A stretch of DNA of 64,000 nt from Przewalskia tangutica (lineage: Eukaryota > Streptophyta > Magnoliopsida > Solanales > Solanaceae). The DNA lies in the NCBI GenBank assembly GCA_029844215.1, contig CM056733.1:69283794-69347793 (forward strand), given 5' to 3'. A program made the position numbers and the translations under genes. This document shows, piece by piece, positions 11,301 through 21,142 of the stretch; the stretch's first letter is position 1, and each line of letters begins with the position of its first letter. The notes under the pieces were generated by a model. It saw only the letters and a list, made by a program, of their open reading frames with translations, did no database searches and was not told where the DNA came from.

Positions 11301-13062
11301 GGCAACAACTTTACCAGTTACTCCAAGGCTCCCCTTCCAAATAGTTATGAAGTTCTAAACAAGATATACTTTTTACCTCTAATAGTTGTAGGTGGTTTAT
11401 CCATTAGGGAGAAAGAAAGGATGTAGAAAACTTAAGTTTTAGGGATATGCATCTATTCCCCGTCCCTAGAGTCTTGTTTAGTCCAAGAAAATTTTGGACG
11501 CAACATCTTTCATCCCCTTCCCGTTATAAGGGCTGGATATCCTCAAACCTGTTTCTTTCTCTTTTGTTTTTTTGTTATTCATTTATTATCATTACTGAAG
11601 CTTATCAGATGTTATTGGATAATTCCTTATTGAAATATCATTTTTTCGTGTTGCATCAATATCATGTACATGTCCTTACTTTTAACTGATTGCTCTGTGC
11701 TTCTTTATTCGTGTTTGTTTTTTGTCCAGGGTGCACCTTGTAAGGTCAGAAGACCCAGTGATTATAACCCTTCTCTGGCTGCTACTCTTGGTCCTAGCCA
11801 ACCAAACCCAAACCTCAACCTGGCAGCTGTTGGATTGTCCCCAGGTTCTGCAGGAGGTCTTGAAGGCCCTGATCGTATTTTTGTTGGTGGTTTGCCCTAC
11901 TATTTCACAGAAGCACAGATTAGAGAGCTGTTAGAGTCCTTTGGTCCACTTAGAGGGTTTGATTTGGTCAAAGATAGAGAAACTGGGAACTCAAAAGGCT
12001 ATGCCTTTTGTGTCTATTCAGATGTTTCCGTTACTGATATTGCTTGTGCAGCTCTCAATGGGATTAAGATGGGTGATAAAACCCTTACTGTTAGGCGTGC
12101 TAACCAGGGTACAACACAACCTAAACCTGAGCAGGAGAGTGTATTGTTGCATGCACAACAGCAGATAGCTTTGCAGGTGAGAGACAGTTCTGTGCTCTCT
12201 AATCCAATTTTCAATTCCTTAGGATTTGATTTCTTGCACACGGATTTGGTTGCTCACTCCTTAATGCATGTTTTTTTGCAGAGACTTATGTTACAACCTG
12301 GTGCATTAGCCACAAAGGTCTTGTGCTTAACACAGGTTGTTGAGGTAGATGAGCTCAGTAATGATGATGACTATCAAGATATTTTGGAAGATATGAGAAC
12401 TGAATGTGGGAAATTTGGTGGGTAGTTAGATAATATCTTTTTTCCCTTCTGTGCTAAGCATATCGCCTAACATATGGTAACTTGTTAAATTATCATCCAC
12501 TTTGATATATATATTCTGCAGGTTCACTGGTGAATGTTGTTATTCCGCGTCCAAGTCCTAATGGTGAGCCCACACCAGGGGTTGGAAAGGTAAATATATA
12601 TCTGCAGATTTCTTAGACTGGGTCATTTAAAGTTTATAAGTTGTTAATAGTGATCCTATGTTACAAGGAAAGTGATACAACTTGGGTCTAACTTTTTGCA
12701 ATGACCATCTGAAAATGGCATGTGATTTTTATGACCGCGCTGTAGAAAATCCTCTGTTTACGATTCAAGAGGTTTTTCACTACGACTAGTTATAACTTTC
12801 TCAAATGACAGCTGACTTCAGCCAATTCAAAGAAGGGGTTGAATCTGATAGCTTGATTCTTTGTCAATGGCTTGTTTTTCACTTCTAAAATGTGCAACTG
12901 TTAAGTCACTTGTGTACCTTTCAGGTATTTTTGGAGTATGGAGATGTCGACAGTGCCAGCAAAGCTCGGCAAAGTTTGAATGGAAGAAAATTTGGTGGCA
13001 ACCAAGTTGTAGCTGTATTCTATCCAGAAAACAAGTTCTATGAGGGGGACTATGATGGTTAG
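5319..13062 (+). CDS. U2AF65: Splicing factor U2AF large subunit (U2AF65), 13 exons
   Basis: Exons: 5319-5378, 6876-7108, 7306-7413, 8334-8404, 9002-9072, 9157-9204, 9286-9345, 10855-10915, 10998-11110, 11730-12176, 12282-12417, 12522-12589, 12925-13062. All introns are GT-AG and the frame closes at 537 aa. The protein binds the intron polypyrimidine tract and recruits U2 snRNP in the nucleus. Residues ~21-133 form an Arg/Ser/Asp-rich RS domain. RRM1 (~204-281) has RNP2 VYVGGLP and RNP1 KKFAFVEM; RRM2 (~323-401) has IFVGGLP and KGYAFCVY. The C-terminal UHM domain (~435-528) keeps the R-K-F motif in NGRKFGGN. Length and layout match plant U2AF65 proteins. The start MPDYQGNGED follows a GC-rich leader. 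Exon ends were placed by splice consensus and similarity. Introns carry several SINEs and an RTE tail, with no damage to the coding sequence. Confidence 0.95.
6156..6395 (+). mobile_element. tRNA-derived SINE (SolS-type) in U2AF65 intron 1
   Basis: A box-A-like GTGGCCTAGCGGTCAATG (6161-6178) and a box-B-like GGTTCAAATTCC (~6215-6226) lie in the right order, followed by a SINE body and an A-rich end (GAAAAAAAAG) near 6380-6392. The box B region has a small local duplication (ATTCCAAAATTCC). A more decayed, similar stretch with the same GGAGGCAA/TTATCCAAAAAAAA ending lies at about 5800-5920. Family assignment is from memory of Solanaceae SINE sequence. Confidence 0.6.
8149..8292 (+). mobile_element. 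Au-type SINE with TTG tail in U2AF65 intron 3
   Basis: The body carries GAGCCGAGG, GGAAACAGCCTCTCTACC and GGTCTGCGTACACACTACCC and ends in TTG repeats, as in Au SINEs of plants. It is flanked by a direct repeat GTTTTAGTCACTTAA at about 8134-8148 and 8293-8307, so the insertion limits are well supported. It sits ~40 bp upstream of the exon 4 acceptor. Confidence 0.8.
9505..9905 (-). mobile_element. 3' end of an RTE-type LINE with Au-SINE-like tail (U2AF65 intron 7)
   Basis: Read on the minus strand, 9905-9830 encodes a conserved RTE LINE C-terminus (RQDMTQLQLTEGMTLDRR). A non-coding stretch follows, then an Au-SINE-like terminus (9640-9508) ending CATACC/GTTGTTATT. Equivalent junctions occur at 16724-17130 and 18877-19610, so coding end and tail belong together as one element type. 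It is strongly 5'-truncated, as expected for target-primed insertion. Confidence 0.7.
11152..11337 (+). mobile_element. TS/SolS-like SINE in U2AF65 intron 9
   Basis: Starts AGGGCAGCCCGGTGCACTAA, contains the internal promoter box B-like GCTTGAACCCATGACC, and ends CCAAGGCTCCCCTTC. A perfect 17-bp target duplication CAAATAGTTATGAAGTT flanks it (11135-11151 and 11338-11354). The same SINE recurs at 54947, 55252, 56241 and 61093. Confidence 0.92.
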
Positions 13063-14110
13063 TTGTATCCACTAATCTATCCACTAATCTATCCAAAGTG
13101 CTCGTCAAGTCTTACGACATGGGGATTCTTGGATGGCTTAATGGAATTAACGCCTTGGACTAGTGCTAGAAGTATAGCTCATTCCTGTTTTATTTTTCCC
13201 TTTTCTTTTTGGAGCATTGTTTATTTATTCTGAATTATATCATCCATTTAGGTTGGATTTACGTGTTGCCGGTGGTAGATAGGTTTGATAGTTTTAAACA
13301 TGAAGACTATTGTGCATGTCCAAACAGTGTTACAAATGATGCAAGTACAGACTCAGGTCTTCATAGTATTTTATTTTTCGCTTGTGAAAATCCTGAATAT
13401 TCTTGCGTTTCACTTGTTTATTTACTACTTTTAGTTTTTTAAATTTCCGTGTCACATAAGTAGCAGTAGTATCTTCTAATTTTTATGCTAACAGAGACCA
13501 CAATCAGTCTTTCAAACACATCGCAGTGGATTGTATCGTGCTCCTATTACCCCCGGTCACCCAACTATTACAGTAGAAATCTTGGGTGTGAATAAGACCA
13601 TCTTTCAGAATTTAGCTGATGTTTAGCTATACATGATATTTTCTGGAACTTCTTTTACCACCAAAAGCTGTAGGTTAGTGCCACTGGATTCTATCATTGT
13701 TTTATTAGGTACTGTAGAACTTGATTGTTCTACGGTTGACATAGTCAGGAAGGGAGAAACCTGAGAAGAAAGGAGGATCAGGAGAGAGACAGCAGTTCCT
13801 TCAATGATTTTGTTAAATCATCTTTGAAACACAGTACAGAAGGAGATGATTGATGCAGAAAACGTCAAAGTAACAGCTACTGATGATGAACGCCCAGAAT
13901 TAGCTGGTAGAAGTATTAAGATATAGAGACATTGATCGTACTTCATGTCTGCTTCTTTCCTGCCACCAGCTTTTCACTGAAAAGCCTCTCTGTTAGTTTA
14001 CTTCATATTTAAGTTCTTGTATCTCAAAGTGTTTATCGTAGAAACTCCCACAAATTTAATCAATTATCACTCGATGATTTGTCAATAAATGCTACTGTCC
14101 AAATCTTGGT
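13063..14110 (+). other. U2AF65 3' UTR and downstream flank
   Basis: No further long open frame follows the TAG at 13060-13062. The stretch has features of transcribed, possibly spliced 3' UTR (for example an acceptor-like CTAACAG near 13488-13494) and AT-rich possible polyadenylation sites. The end of the transcript cannot be fixed. From 14110 to about 14825 I see only AT-rich sequence with no recognisable feature. Confidence 0.4.
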
Positions 14111-14825
14111 GAATATAGTTATCAGGTATATGTGCTGGTGCAAGTGTCCCATGAAATTAGATGAAGTGTTAATTTACCCCTTAGGATGACTGCTCTTGCT
14201 TAAACTTGGAGAACTCTTGCCACTTGGAGAACTCTTGCTTAACAAGTAGAACGCATTAGCTATCCGCTCTCTCAGACACCACTGTTATTCAGAAAAAAGA
14301 ATACGACACTTTTTTCCAATCTTTTTCTCGTTTTGAACACTAGCCTCATGTGTCGCATCTCACCCCTAGAGAAAATATAGCTCAAAGTTGACGTATTCAA
14401 GTTGCGTGTATTTGCTTGTGAAATTTCCCCAACTTGGTCTGCACTTTAATAGAATTTATTTTACCAAAAAAGCTAAGAAAAAACAATTGTAGTTCTGTAG
14501 CTCCTGCTCCCTCTGGCAAAATATATATTCAACAACTTAAAAATATTTCATTACTGCCCAAAGAATTATGTACTAAAAGTGGCATACTTGAATAAAATTC
14601 ACTATCACCTATTAGTCTTAGGACCAAACTATGAAATGATAGAAATAAATGATTCAAGTGACACACATTGACTGTTATAAAGTGGATTTTAACTTATAAT
14701 AAAAGATAAATATATTTTACCAGGTTACCAACTAATACAATCATAAAAGTTAAAAGAATTATGTAAATAACACCATCAATACATATAATTTAAATTGTAT
14801 AATGGAAGCAATTGGGTTTAGTAAA

Positions 14826-16117
14826 TCAGGGTCTGTTCGATCAAACTTCTGGAAAAGTGTTTTTGTTTCTTAGAAGTAGTTTTGCAGAAACTGTTTCTAG
14901 ATAATTTGTTACGGTATTTGGCCTATAATTATAGAAGTACTTCTGAGAAATAGAAACAGTTTTCTGTTTGACCCACATTTATGCAAATTTACTAAAATAT
15001 TCTTTTTAATAGATTTAAAACTATTTAAAATATTTTTTCTATCATATGTTTCTAAAAATTAGTATATCTTTACAATTTTTTTAAATTATTTAATTACAAC
15101 ATTTAATCAAAAAATAATATTATATTGTACATAAGAAATGTAATGACAATATGATAGTCAATGACTCAAATATGTCCAAACATACCCCCATGCCCTACCC
15201 ACACCTACCCCACCCCATCCTCAAATTTCTATGTCATATTTTTTTTTACTTTTATAAAAAATATGAGTTATTTTCTTCCACCCTACCCCCCCCCCCTCCG
15301 TCCACCTACCTCATTCTCAAATTTCTATTTTATATATTTTTTACTTCTATAAACAATTTATAAAAAATATGAATTTTTTTCTTACCCCTCCCTATCCCCG
15401 CCCCACCCCATTGCCATACCTCATCCTCAAATTTTTATTTCATATTTTCTGTTACTTTTATAAAAAATGATTGAAAATATGAAATTTTTTCCTCCCCTAC
15501 CCACCCCCGTCCACCTACCACATTCTCAAATTTATATTTTATATTTTTTTTACTTTTATAAACAATTTATAAAAAATATGATTTTTTTTCTTACCCTACC
15601 CCCCTATTGCCCTACCCCATCGTCAAATTTCTATTTCATATTTTTGTTACTTTTATAAAAATGATTGAAAATATGAAATTTTTCTTACCTCGCCCTACCC
15701 CCTAACCTACCACATTCTCAAATTTCTATTTTTTTTACCCCCCGCCCTACCCCCTACCCTCGCCCCACCTATTGCCCCTACCCCATCCTCAAATTTCTAT
15801 TTCATATTTTTTGTTACTTTTATTAAAAAAAAAATGATTTTTTTTCTTACCTCTACCCCCACCCTACCCCATTTCTAAATTTCTATTTTATATGGGGATG
15901 TTATATGAGATTAAAAGAAATTTTGTGAAAAGAAAAGAGTAAATGAGTCCAAAAAAATTCATTTAATGGGCAAAGATGGCTTTTCGAGAAGCACCAAATT
16001 GATGTTTCTGCTTCTCTTTCTATCTAGAAATATTTTTTGGCTTTCTTAAAAAGTGTTTCTTAAAAGTACTTGTTTGGGCTGAGAAGTGTTTCTGAGAAGC
16101 TTGGACAAACACGTACT
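14826..16117. mobile_element. Non-autonomous DNA transposon, family M1, with internal C-rich minisatellite
   Basis: The ends are imperfect inverted repeats: left TGTTCGATCAAACTTCT (14836-14852) and, on the other strand, the end at 16065-16115 reading TTGTCCAAGCTTCTCAGAAA. The left arm (to ~15170) is found again, inverted, at 50580-50915. The middle is a tandem array (15175-15900) of ~100-bp units. No open frame for a transposase is seen. Target duplication is unclear (TTAGTAAAT/TTAGTGATG is a weak candidate). Confidence 0.65.
15175..15900. repeat. C-rich/AT-rich minisatellite, ~100-bp units (array 1)
   Basis: About six to seven degenerate units alternate a polypyrimidine C-run segment (ACCCTACCCC..CCC) with CTCAAATTTCTATTTCATAT and TTACTTTTATAAAAAATATG. 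The same unit makes arrays at 31370-32360 and, inverted, at 49940-50560. Apparent open frames here are low-complexity and not genes. Confidence 0.85.
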
Positions 16118-16259
16118 TAGTGATGAATCGACTATTTGGGGTCATGTGTAATTTTCTTCTCCTAAGGGGGGTCATATGTAAAATGACAAAAGAAGAAAGT
16201 TCTAATTCGGAGGATTTAAAAGACGGCACAATCAAGAATGATCAGATTTCCATAATTCA

Positions 16260-16548
16260 ATGAATTGGGTTCAACGAAAAATCTATCTGTACAATGTTAC
16301 TTTTGGTTTGTACATGCTCGACTGGTGGGAACGTTGTCTCTTCAGTATCCTTTTTTGCTTTACTTTACTGTCTGTTAATCGATCTGCAAAATACATTTGG
16401 TTGGATCTTAACGCTTTTAGATATTTTGGTACTTGTGTTGTTATGGTTTATCTCTTACAACGGGTTTCGATATGCTTCTGACCTCTTCAATATGTATGTC
16501 TTTCCTTTTTATTACAGTTTTGCCCTTATTTCTTGCAATTTACTTTAG
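16260..16548 (+). CDS. Small subunit of serine palmitoyltransferase (ssSPT-like), 2 exons
   Basis: Exon 1 is 16260-16344 and exon 2 is 16421-16548, joined over a 76-bp GT-AG intron. The product is 70 aa. Its first 50 residues closely follow plant ssSPT proteins (start MNWVQRKIYLYNVTFGLYML, then DWWER, one hydrophobic membrane segment, and YNGFRYASDLF). These small ER membrane proteins bind the LCB1/LCB2 dimer and raise serine palmitoyltransferase activity, the first step of sphingolipid synthesis. The usual plant protein is ~56 aa with a short basic end. Here exon 2 reads through into a hydrophobic tail (residues ~52-70), so a further donor at GTATGT (16494-16499) and an unseen third exon are possible. 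A minisatellite-bearing transposon ends only ~140 bp upstream. Confidence 0.85.
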
Positions 16549-16723
16549 TTTTTTTAGTAACTATAAGAAATGATTAAATATCAGAGATCTCAAGAATGAA
16601 ATCTGGAACGTCTATGTCCAAAAGTGTGTTGAACTGTTGATGGAAACTAGATGTCGAAAGGAGTGTCAATAGATGTATATTGTTAATAGATGCAAGTTAT
16701 TTTTGTAGTAACATATCATAACA

Positions 16724-17130
16724 ACATACCCAGTATAATCCCACCACCACCACCACCACCAGGTGGGGTCTGAGTAGTGTACAGTGTACGCAGACCTTAA
16801 CCTGTGAAGGTAGGGTGACTAGGTAGGGTGACTGTTTCCGGTAGACCCTCGGTTTAAGATAAGATGCAAAGACAATAATAATAATAATAGGTAGTAATAA
16901 GAACAATAGAGATAGATAGGGACAACAATATAATTTTATAAATGAAGTATAATAATGTACAAAGATAATAATTCTCCTAGTACGGAAGAGAAATCCTCGC
17001 GGGAACCTACGAGCCCTCTACCCGGGTACTCGACCTCCACACCCTCCATCAAGGGTCATATCCTCGGTATGTTGAAGTTGCGCCATATCCTGCCTAATCA
17101 CCCCTCCTCTCCCCAGGACTTCTTCGATAA
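16724..17130 (-). mobile_element. RTE-type LINE 3' fragment with Au-SINE-like tail
   Basis: Minus-strand reading from 17130 gives VIRQDMAQLQHTEDMTLD, the same C-terminal block as at 9.8 kb, followed by a tail with GGTCTGCGTACACTGTACACT and a CATACC/GTTGTTATG end at 16724. A (CCA)n microsatellite at 16741-16762 interrupts the tail. It lies directly downstream of the ssSPT gene in opposite orientation. Confidence 0.7.
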
Positions 17131-17519
17131 GTTGTTGATTGGTGGCATCAAGAAATGCAATGGTTACAAAAGAAGTACTGTTAGCTCTAGTATATTTGTC
17201 TATAACAAGGAACTAACAAACAAACAAGGTCCATAAGAGATAGTGTCTGCAACTTATAAAAAAAAGTAAGACTCTGCTAACATAACCAAGCGGTTAGCTC
17301 CATATGCCGAAGGACAAACTAACTAAACTATGTCTCGGAGCTAACAAAGTCCAGAAACTATTCAGGGATATTTAAAGGGGAAAGTTTACTCCAACTAAAG
17401 AGAAGTAGGATACATTTACCCTTGAGAGAGTGATTTGGAGTTGATACACCATACCATTAAAACATATGCAACTTCCCATACTACCCAAAAAATGCTGGCT
17501 GGCATCATAGTTCAGTTTT

Positions 17520-19960
17520 TTTTTTTGGTGAGATTGGCAACATATTATCATAGTCCAGATTTTCCCAAGGGCTTTTTCAACTTTCCATGAGCTCTAACAC
17601 TCAGTTGCTTCCTTCAGATTATGTGGCATGATCCATCGAAGTCCCAAAATAGAATAAAAACATATTTCAAATGGCATTTACAACTGCACAGTGGAGCAAC
17701 AAGTCGCTGATATTTGGCACATGTAGCATCTATTTGCAATCTGAAAATTTCTTCTGAAGAGGTTTTCTCGGGTTAAAGGCATCACATGTAGTGCTACTCA
17801 GTTGTAGCAAGTAATCTTCATTGGTAGCTTTGTCTTCCAAATCAGTTTACAGGGCCTGTAGTTTGCCATACCATTGTGGGAACAATAATGATTATAACCT
17901 GTTTTAATTGTGAATCTTCCTTCTTTTATATGACCCCATTTCAAACTATCCGATGCATCAGTAAACACTGAGTTTCCTCCAGTTATGATAGGAGACCTAG
18001 GAGATCTTCCAATTTCCCGTCATTGACATCCCTTCTGAATATAATGTTATATTGAGAAATGGATGAGTTAACATCACCACAAAGATGGAATAGTCTGGGG
18101 AATTTATTTATTAGAACAGAGTTGCCAAGCCATTTATCTTTCCAGAATTTAATATGAGAACTTCCAACTGAGAAAGATATATTCTGTGGAAGTTCCTCCC
18201 ATAGTTTTCCATAGACCTACCCCGTGAGGTATTCTTGAAACTTTGATGCACCAATGATTATAAGTTCCATGCTTTGCTTTTGCCACTTCCCCTCCAGAGA
18301 CCTAGACTTTCCTGGATGTACCTCCATAGCCATGTCATAACATGCATTTGTCATGAATGGCAAAGTTGATGACTTTGGTCCACTTCACCAAGTATAATTT
18401 ATGAGAACTACTATTACCTACCCAGAGAAAATTCCTCCTTTTCTTGTTCAGTTGCTTGAGAACTTTACCTGGTATAGGAAAAGTCTACCTTCCATGGAGA
18501 GATACTGCATTTGCCATGTTGCAATTCTTTTCTCAAAATTTTCAAACCCCATCCAAATTCCTGTGGCCCTGAACTTAGCAGCCAATGGAAGCCCCAAATA
18601 GGTAGTTGAGAAAATATCAGTACTGCAACACAAATGATCTGCTAGTTCAGTCAAGTTTGGCACTGAATTAACCGGATACATCACACTCTTCAACATGTTA
18701 ATGTGAAGATTCGAGGAAGCTTTAAATATTAAGAGTGAGATAAAATTTTAGAACTTGGGTTGAGTCTTGTTCACAAAATATCAAAGTATCATCAGCCTAG
18801 AGTAAATGAGAGGCAGTGATTGAGTTCCAAGAGCCCCTGCCATCCTCAAACCTTTCAACCAATTCATTTGGACAACTTTACAACATACCCAATATAGTCC
18901 CACACGTGGGGTTTGATGAGGGTGAGATGTATGCAGACCTTACCCCTACCCTTGCGGGGTAGAGAAGTTATTTCTGATTGACCTTCGGCCTTTTTTTGAG
19001 AAAATCATTTTTCAGGAAAGATTTGATAGAAGTGCAAGAGTGAAATACTATGATGAAAATATTGAAGGAATAAACGTACTAACAATAAAGTAGTAGAGAT
19101 AAGTAAAGTACAAAAAACAACACCCAACGTAAAAGAAACAACAATAGCAATAATCGCTTATTCAAAAAAGAAAACAGTAGCAATAAAATCGAAGAACAAG
19201 ATAATGCTAGCATAACAAGAACCATGCTCTACGACTAACCGTCTGCTCTAATCCCTGGCCTCCATGTTCTCCTATCTAAGGTCATGTGTTTGGTGAGTTG
19301 AAGATATATCATATCCTGTCTAATCACCTCTTTTCAATTCTTCCTCGGTCTACCTTTACCTTTCCTCAAATTTATCACCGCCAACCTCTCACACCTCCTT
19401 ACTAGGGCATTTGTGGTCCTCCTCTTCACATGTCCGAACCATCTCAGTCTCGCTTCCCGGATCTTGTCCACCACGGAGGCTACTCTCACCTTGTCCCATA
19501 TATCATCGTTCCTAATCCTGTCAATCCTGGTATGCCCATACATCCATCTAGCATGCCTTCATCTTCTGAACATGCGAGTTCTTGACCGCGTACAACATTA
19601 TCCTACATTTTATTAAGTCCCTCCATAGACAAGATGAAGAGGAAGGGTGAGAGAGGGTCCCCCGTCTCAAACTCTTAAAATCCCACTGGAGAACTGTTAA
19701 CCAACACCGAAAACTTGACAGTGGAGATGCTGAACTTGATCCATCAAATGCACCTATCACCAAACCCGAGTTTCCTTATAACATAGAGACAAGATATGAC
19801 CAATTAAGTTGATCAAAAAGCTTTCTGTGTCCAGCTTGCAAAAATACATGCTTCCCCGCTTTTTAGTTTCCAATCAAGAACTTCATATGCAGTCAAAGCT
19901 GCATTGATAACTTGCCCGCCTTGAATGAAAGCATCAGTAAGGCTTAACTTTCTTTAACAC
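17520..19960 (-). mobile_element. L1-type LINE fragment (RT and C-terminal region), interrupted
   Basis: On the minus strand the order is: KLFDQLNW-like RT motif (~19830-19800), FKSLRRG..LSP block (~19660), an interruption (19610-18877), the ADDTLIFC catalytic block (~18805-18785), the YLGLPLAAKF block with LSMEGRLFLYQV (18630-18460), and the C-terminal zinc-binding-like region (17900-17550, KTKLPMKITCYN..CYMCQ). Numerous stops and frameshifts show an inactive copy. No 5' end or target duplication was found. Confidence 0.75.
18877..19610 (-). mobile_element. RTE-type LINE 3' fragment inserted in the L1 element
   Basis: Minus-strand reading (19600-19334) shows NSHVQKMKAC, RIRNDDIWDKVRVASV and EARLRWFGHVKRRTTNALVR followed by GKGRPRKN, a well-conserved C-terminal region of plant RTE-type LINE ORFs. 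The non-coding part ends with the Au-SINE-like tail at 19000-18877. It separates two parts of one L1 RT domain, so it inserted later than the L1. Confidence 0.75.
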
Positions 19961-19989
19961 TATCCCTGGGGATGAGGGTTGTTTTTGGA

Positions 19990-21142
19990 ATTCCGGTGGC
20001 AAAGTAAGAACCTTTTGATTGTTTTAACTAAGTGGTTGAAGAAAGAAATGACGAGGGAGGTGAGGAAATTTAACCTAAGAAGGTGTACCACATGTTAACC
20101 TAAGAAGGTGTACCACATGTCCACAGGTGAGCCTGGACCTGGAAACACGGTTGAAGAAAAATAACCGAAGAAGCTGCAGCCTCGGTAGTCTGGAGTGAAA
20201 CAAAGTTAGGCGCGCAGTGATCACTGGTTTGAAAACAACATTGGTTTTCAGTCTTGTTCTGCCTGGACCCGTGACCCATGTTATTGAGCTGAATCTTAAT
20301 TTGCTTCGAATTGTCTGTCCACAAACAGAAATTTGGAAACCATACTGAAAGTACTTCATATGGTTTGGTTGTGATATTTCTCTGTTACAGGTTAACCTGA
20401 ACTACGGCCACTTTGTGTTCATTACTGTTAGTCGGTTGCGGCTATTTCTCTTGTTGACTGCTCAAATGAGTTGAGAAATGTCTTTATTCAAATATTGATG
20501 TATCTTTCTTATGATCAAATGATCTTATGAGCAACACTAAAATCATCTCTCTTTCCTGTCTATGCCTTTTACTTCTGTAATTAATTGGGAATACTAATGT
20601 GTGACTTTATTGAAACTCCATATTATGGTTTTCTGTACATTATTAGTTCTGAAAACATATTTTCAATATTTTGCTACTCATATGATTGGTAATTTTCTTT
20701 TGTCTCAGGCAAATGTGGTGAAAGTTCATCAACTGTGTCAAGCGTTGTTCTTGACCATAACTAATAGATATATGTATGTTTGGCATTTAACTTGTAAGGT
20801 TGCTGAAATTGTTTGTTTCTGCCATGGATATAGTTAGCCTTGTATGAATTCATCGTACCAGAAAAATATGTTGTTCTTTATCAATAGATGATATTTAAAT
20901 GTAATAAGTTCGAACGATCAAGCAGAGATGGTTCAAGTTGAATTTCCCGACCGTTGTGAGGAATGCTTTGAAATTAGTTTACCGATTTGCGAAGAGGAAT
21001 GGGAGGGGGGACTTAAAGTTCAACCGCCTTTTTTTTCTTCTAGTTACTATATTTTAAAATGTGCTGTAGATTAAAGTAAACTCAGTGGTTGGCTCCCTCT
21101 AGTATGCCCTATGCTTGTGTTTGTTTTTTTTTTTTTTTTTTT
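19990..21142. other. No recognisable gene; one 25-bp tandem duplication
   Basis: The stretch is AT-rich with no coding block I recognise. Position 20071-20120 holds two adjacent copies of a 25-bp unit starting TAACCTAAGAAGGTGTACCA. Poly-T lies at 21125-21142, the insertion site of the next element. Confidence 0.5.

Noticed and set aside
15175..15900. Regularly spaced repeats resembling an array such as CRISPR
   Set aside because: A plant genome context, degenerate ~100-bp units without unique spacers, and the same array inside several transposons: a minisatellite.
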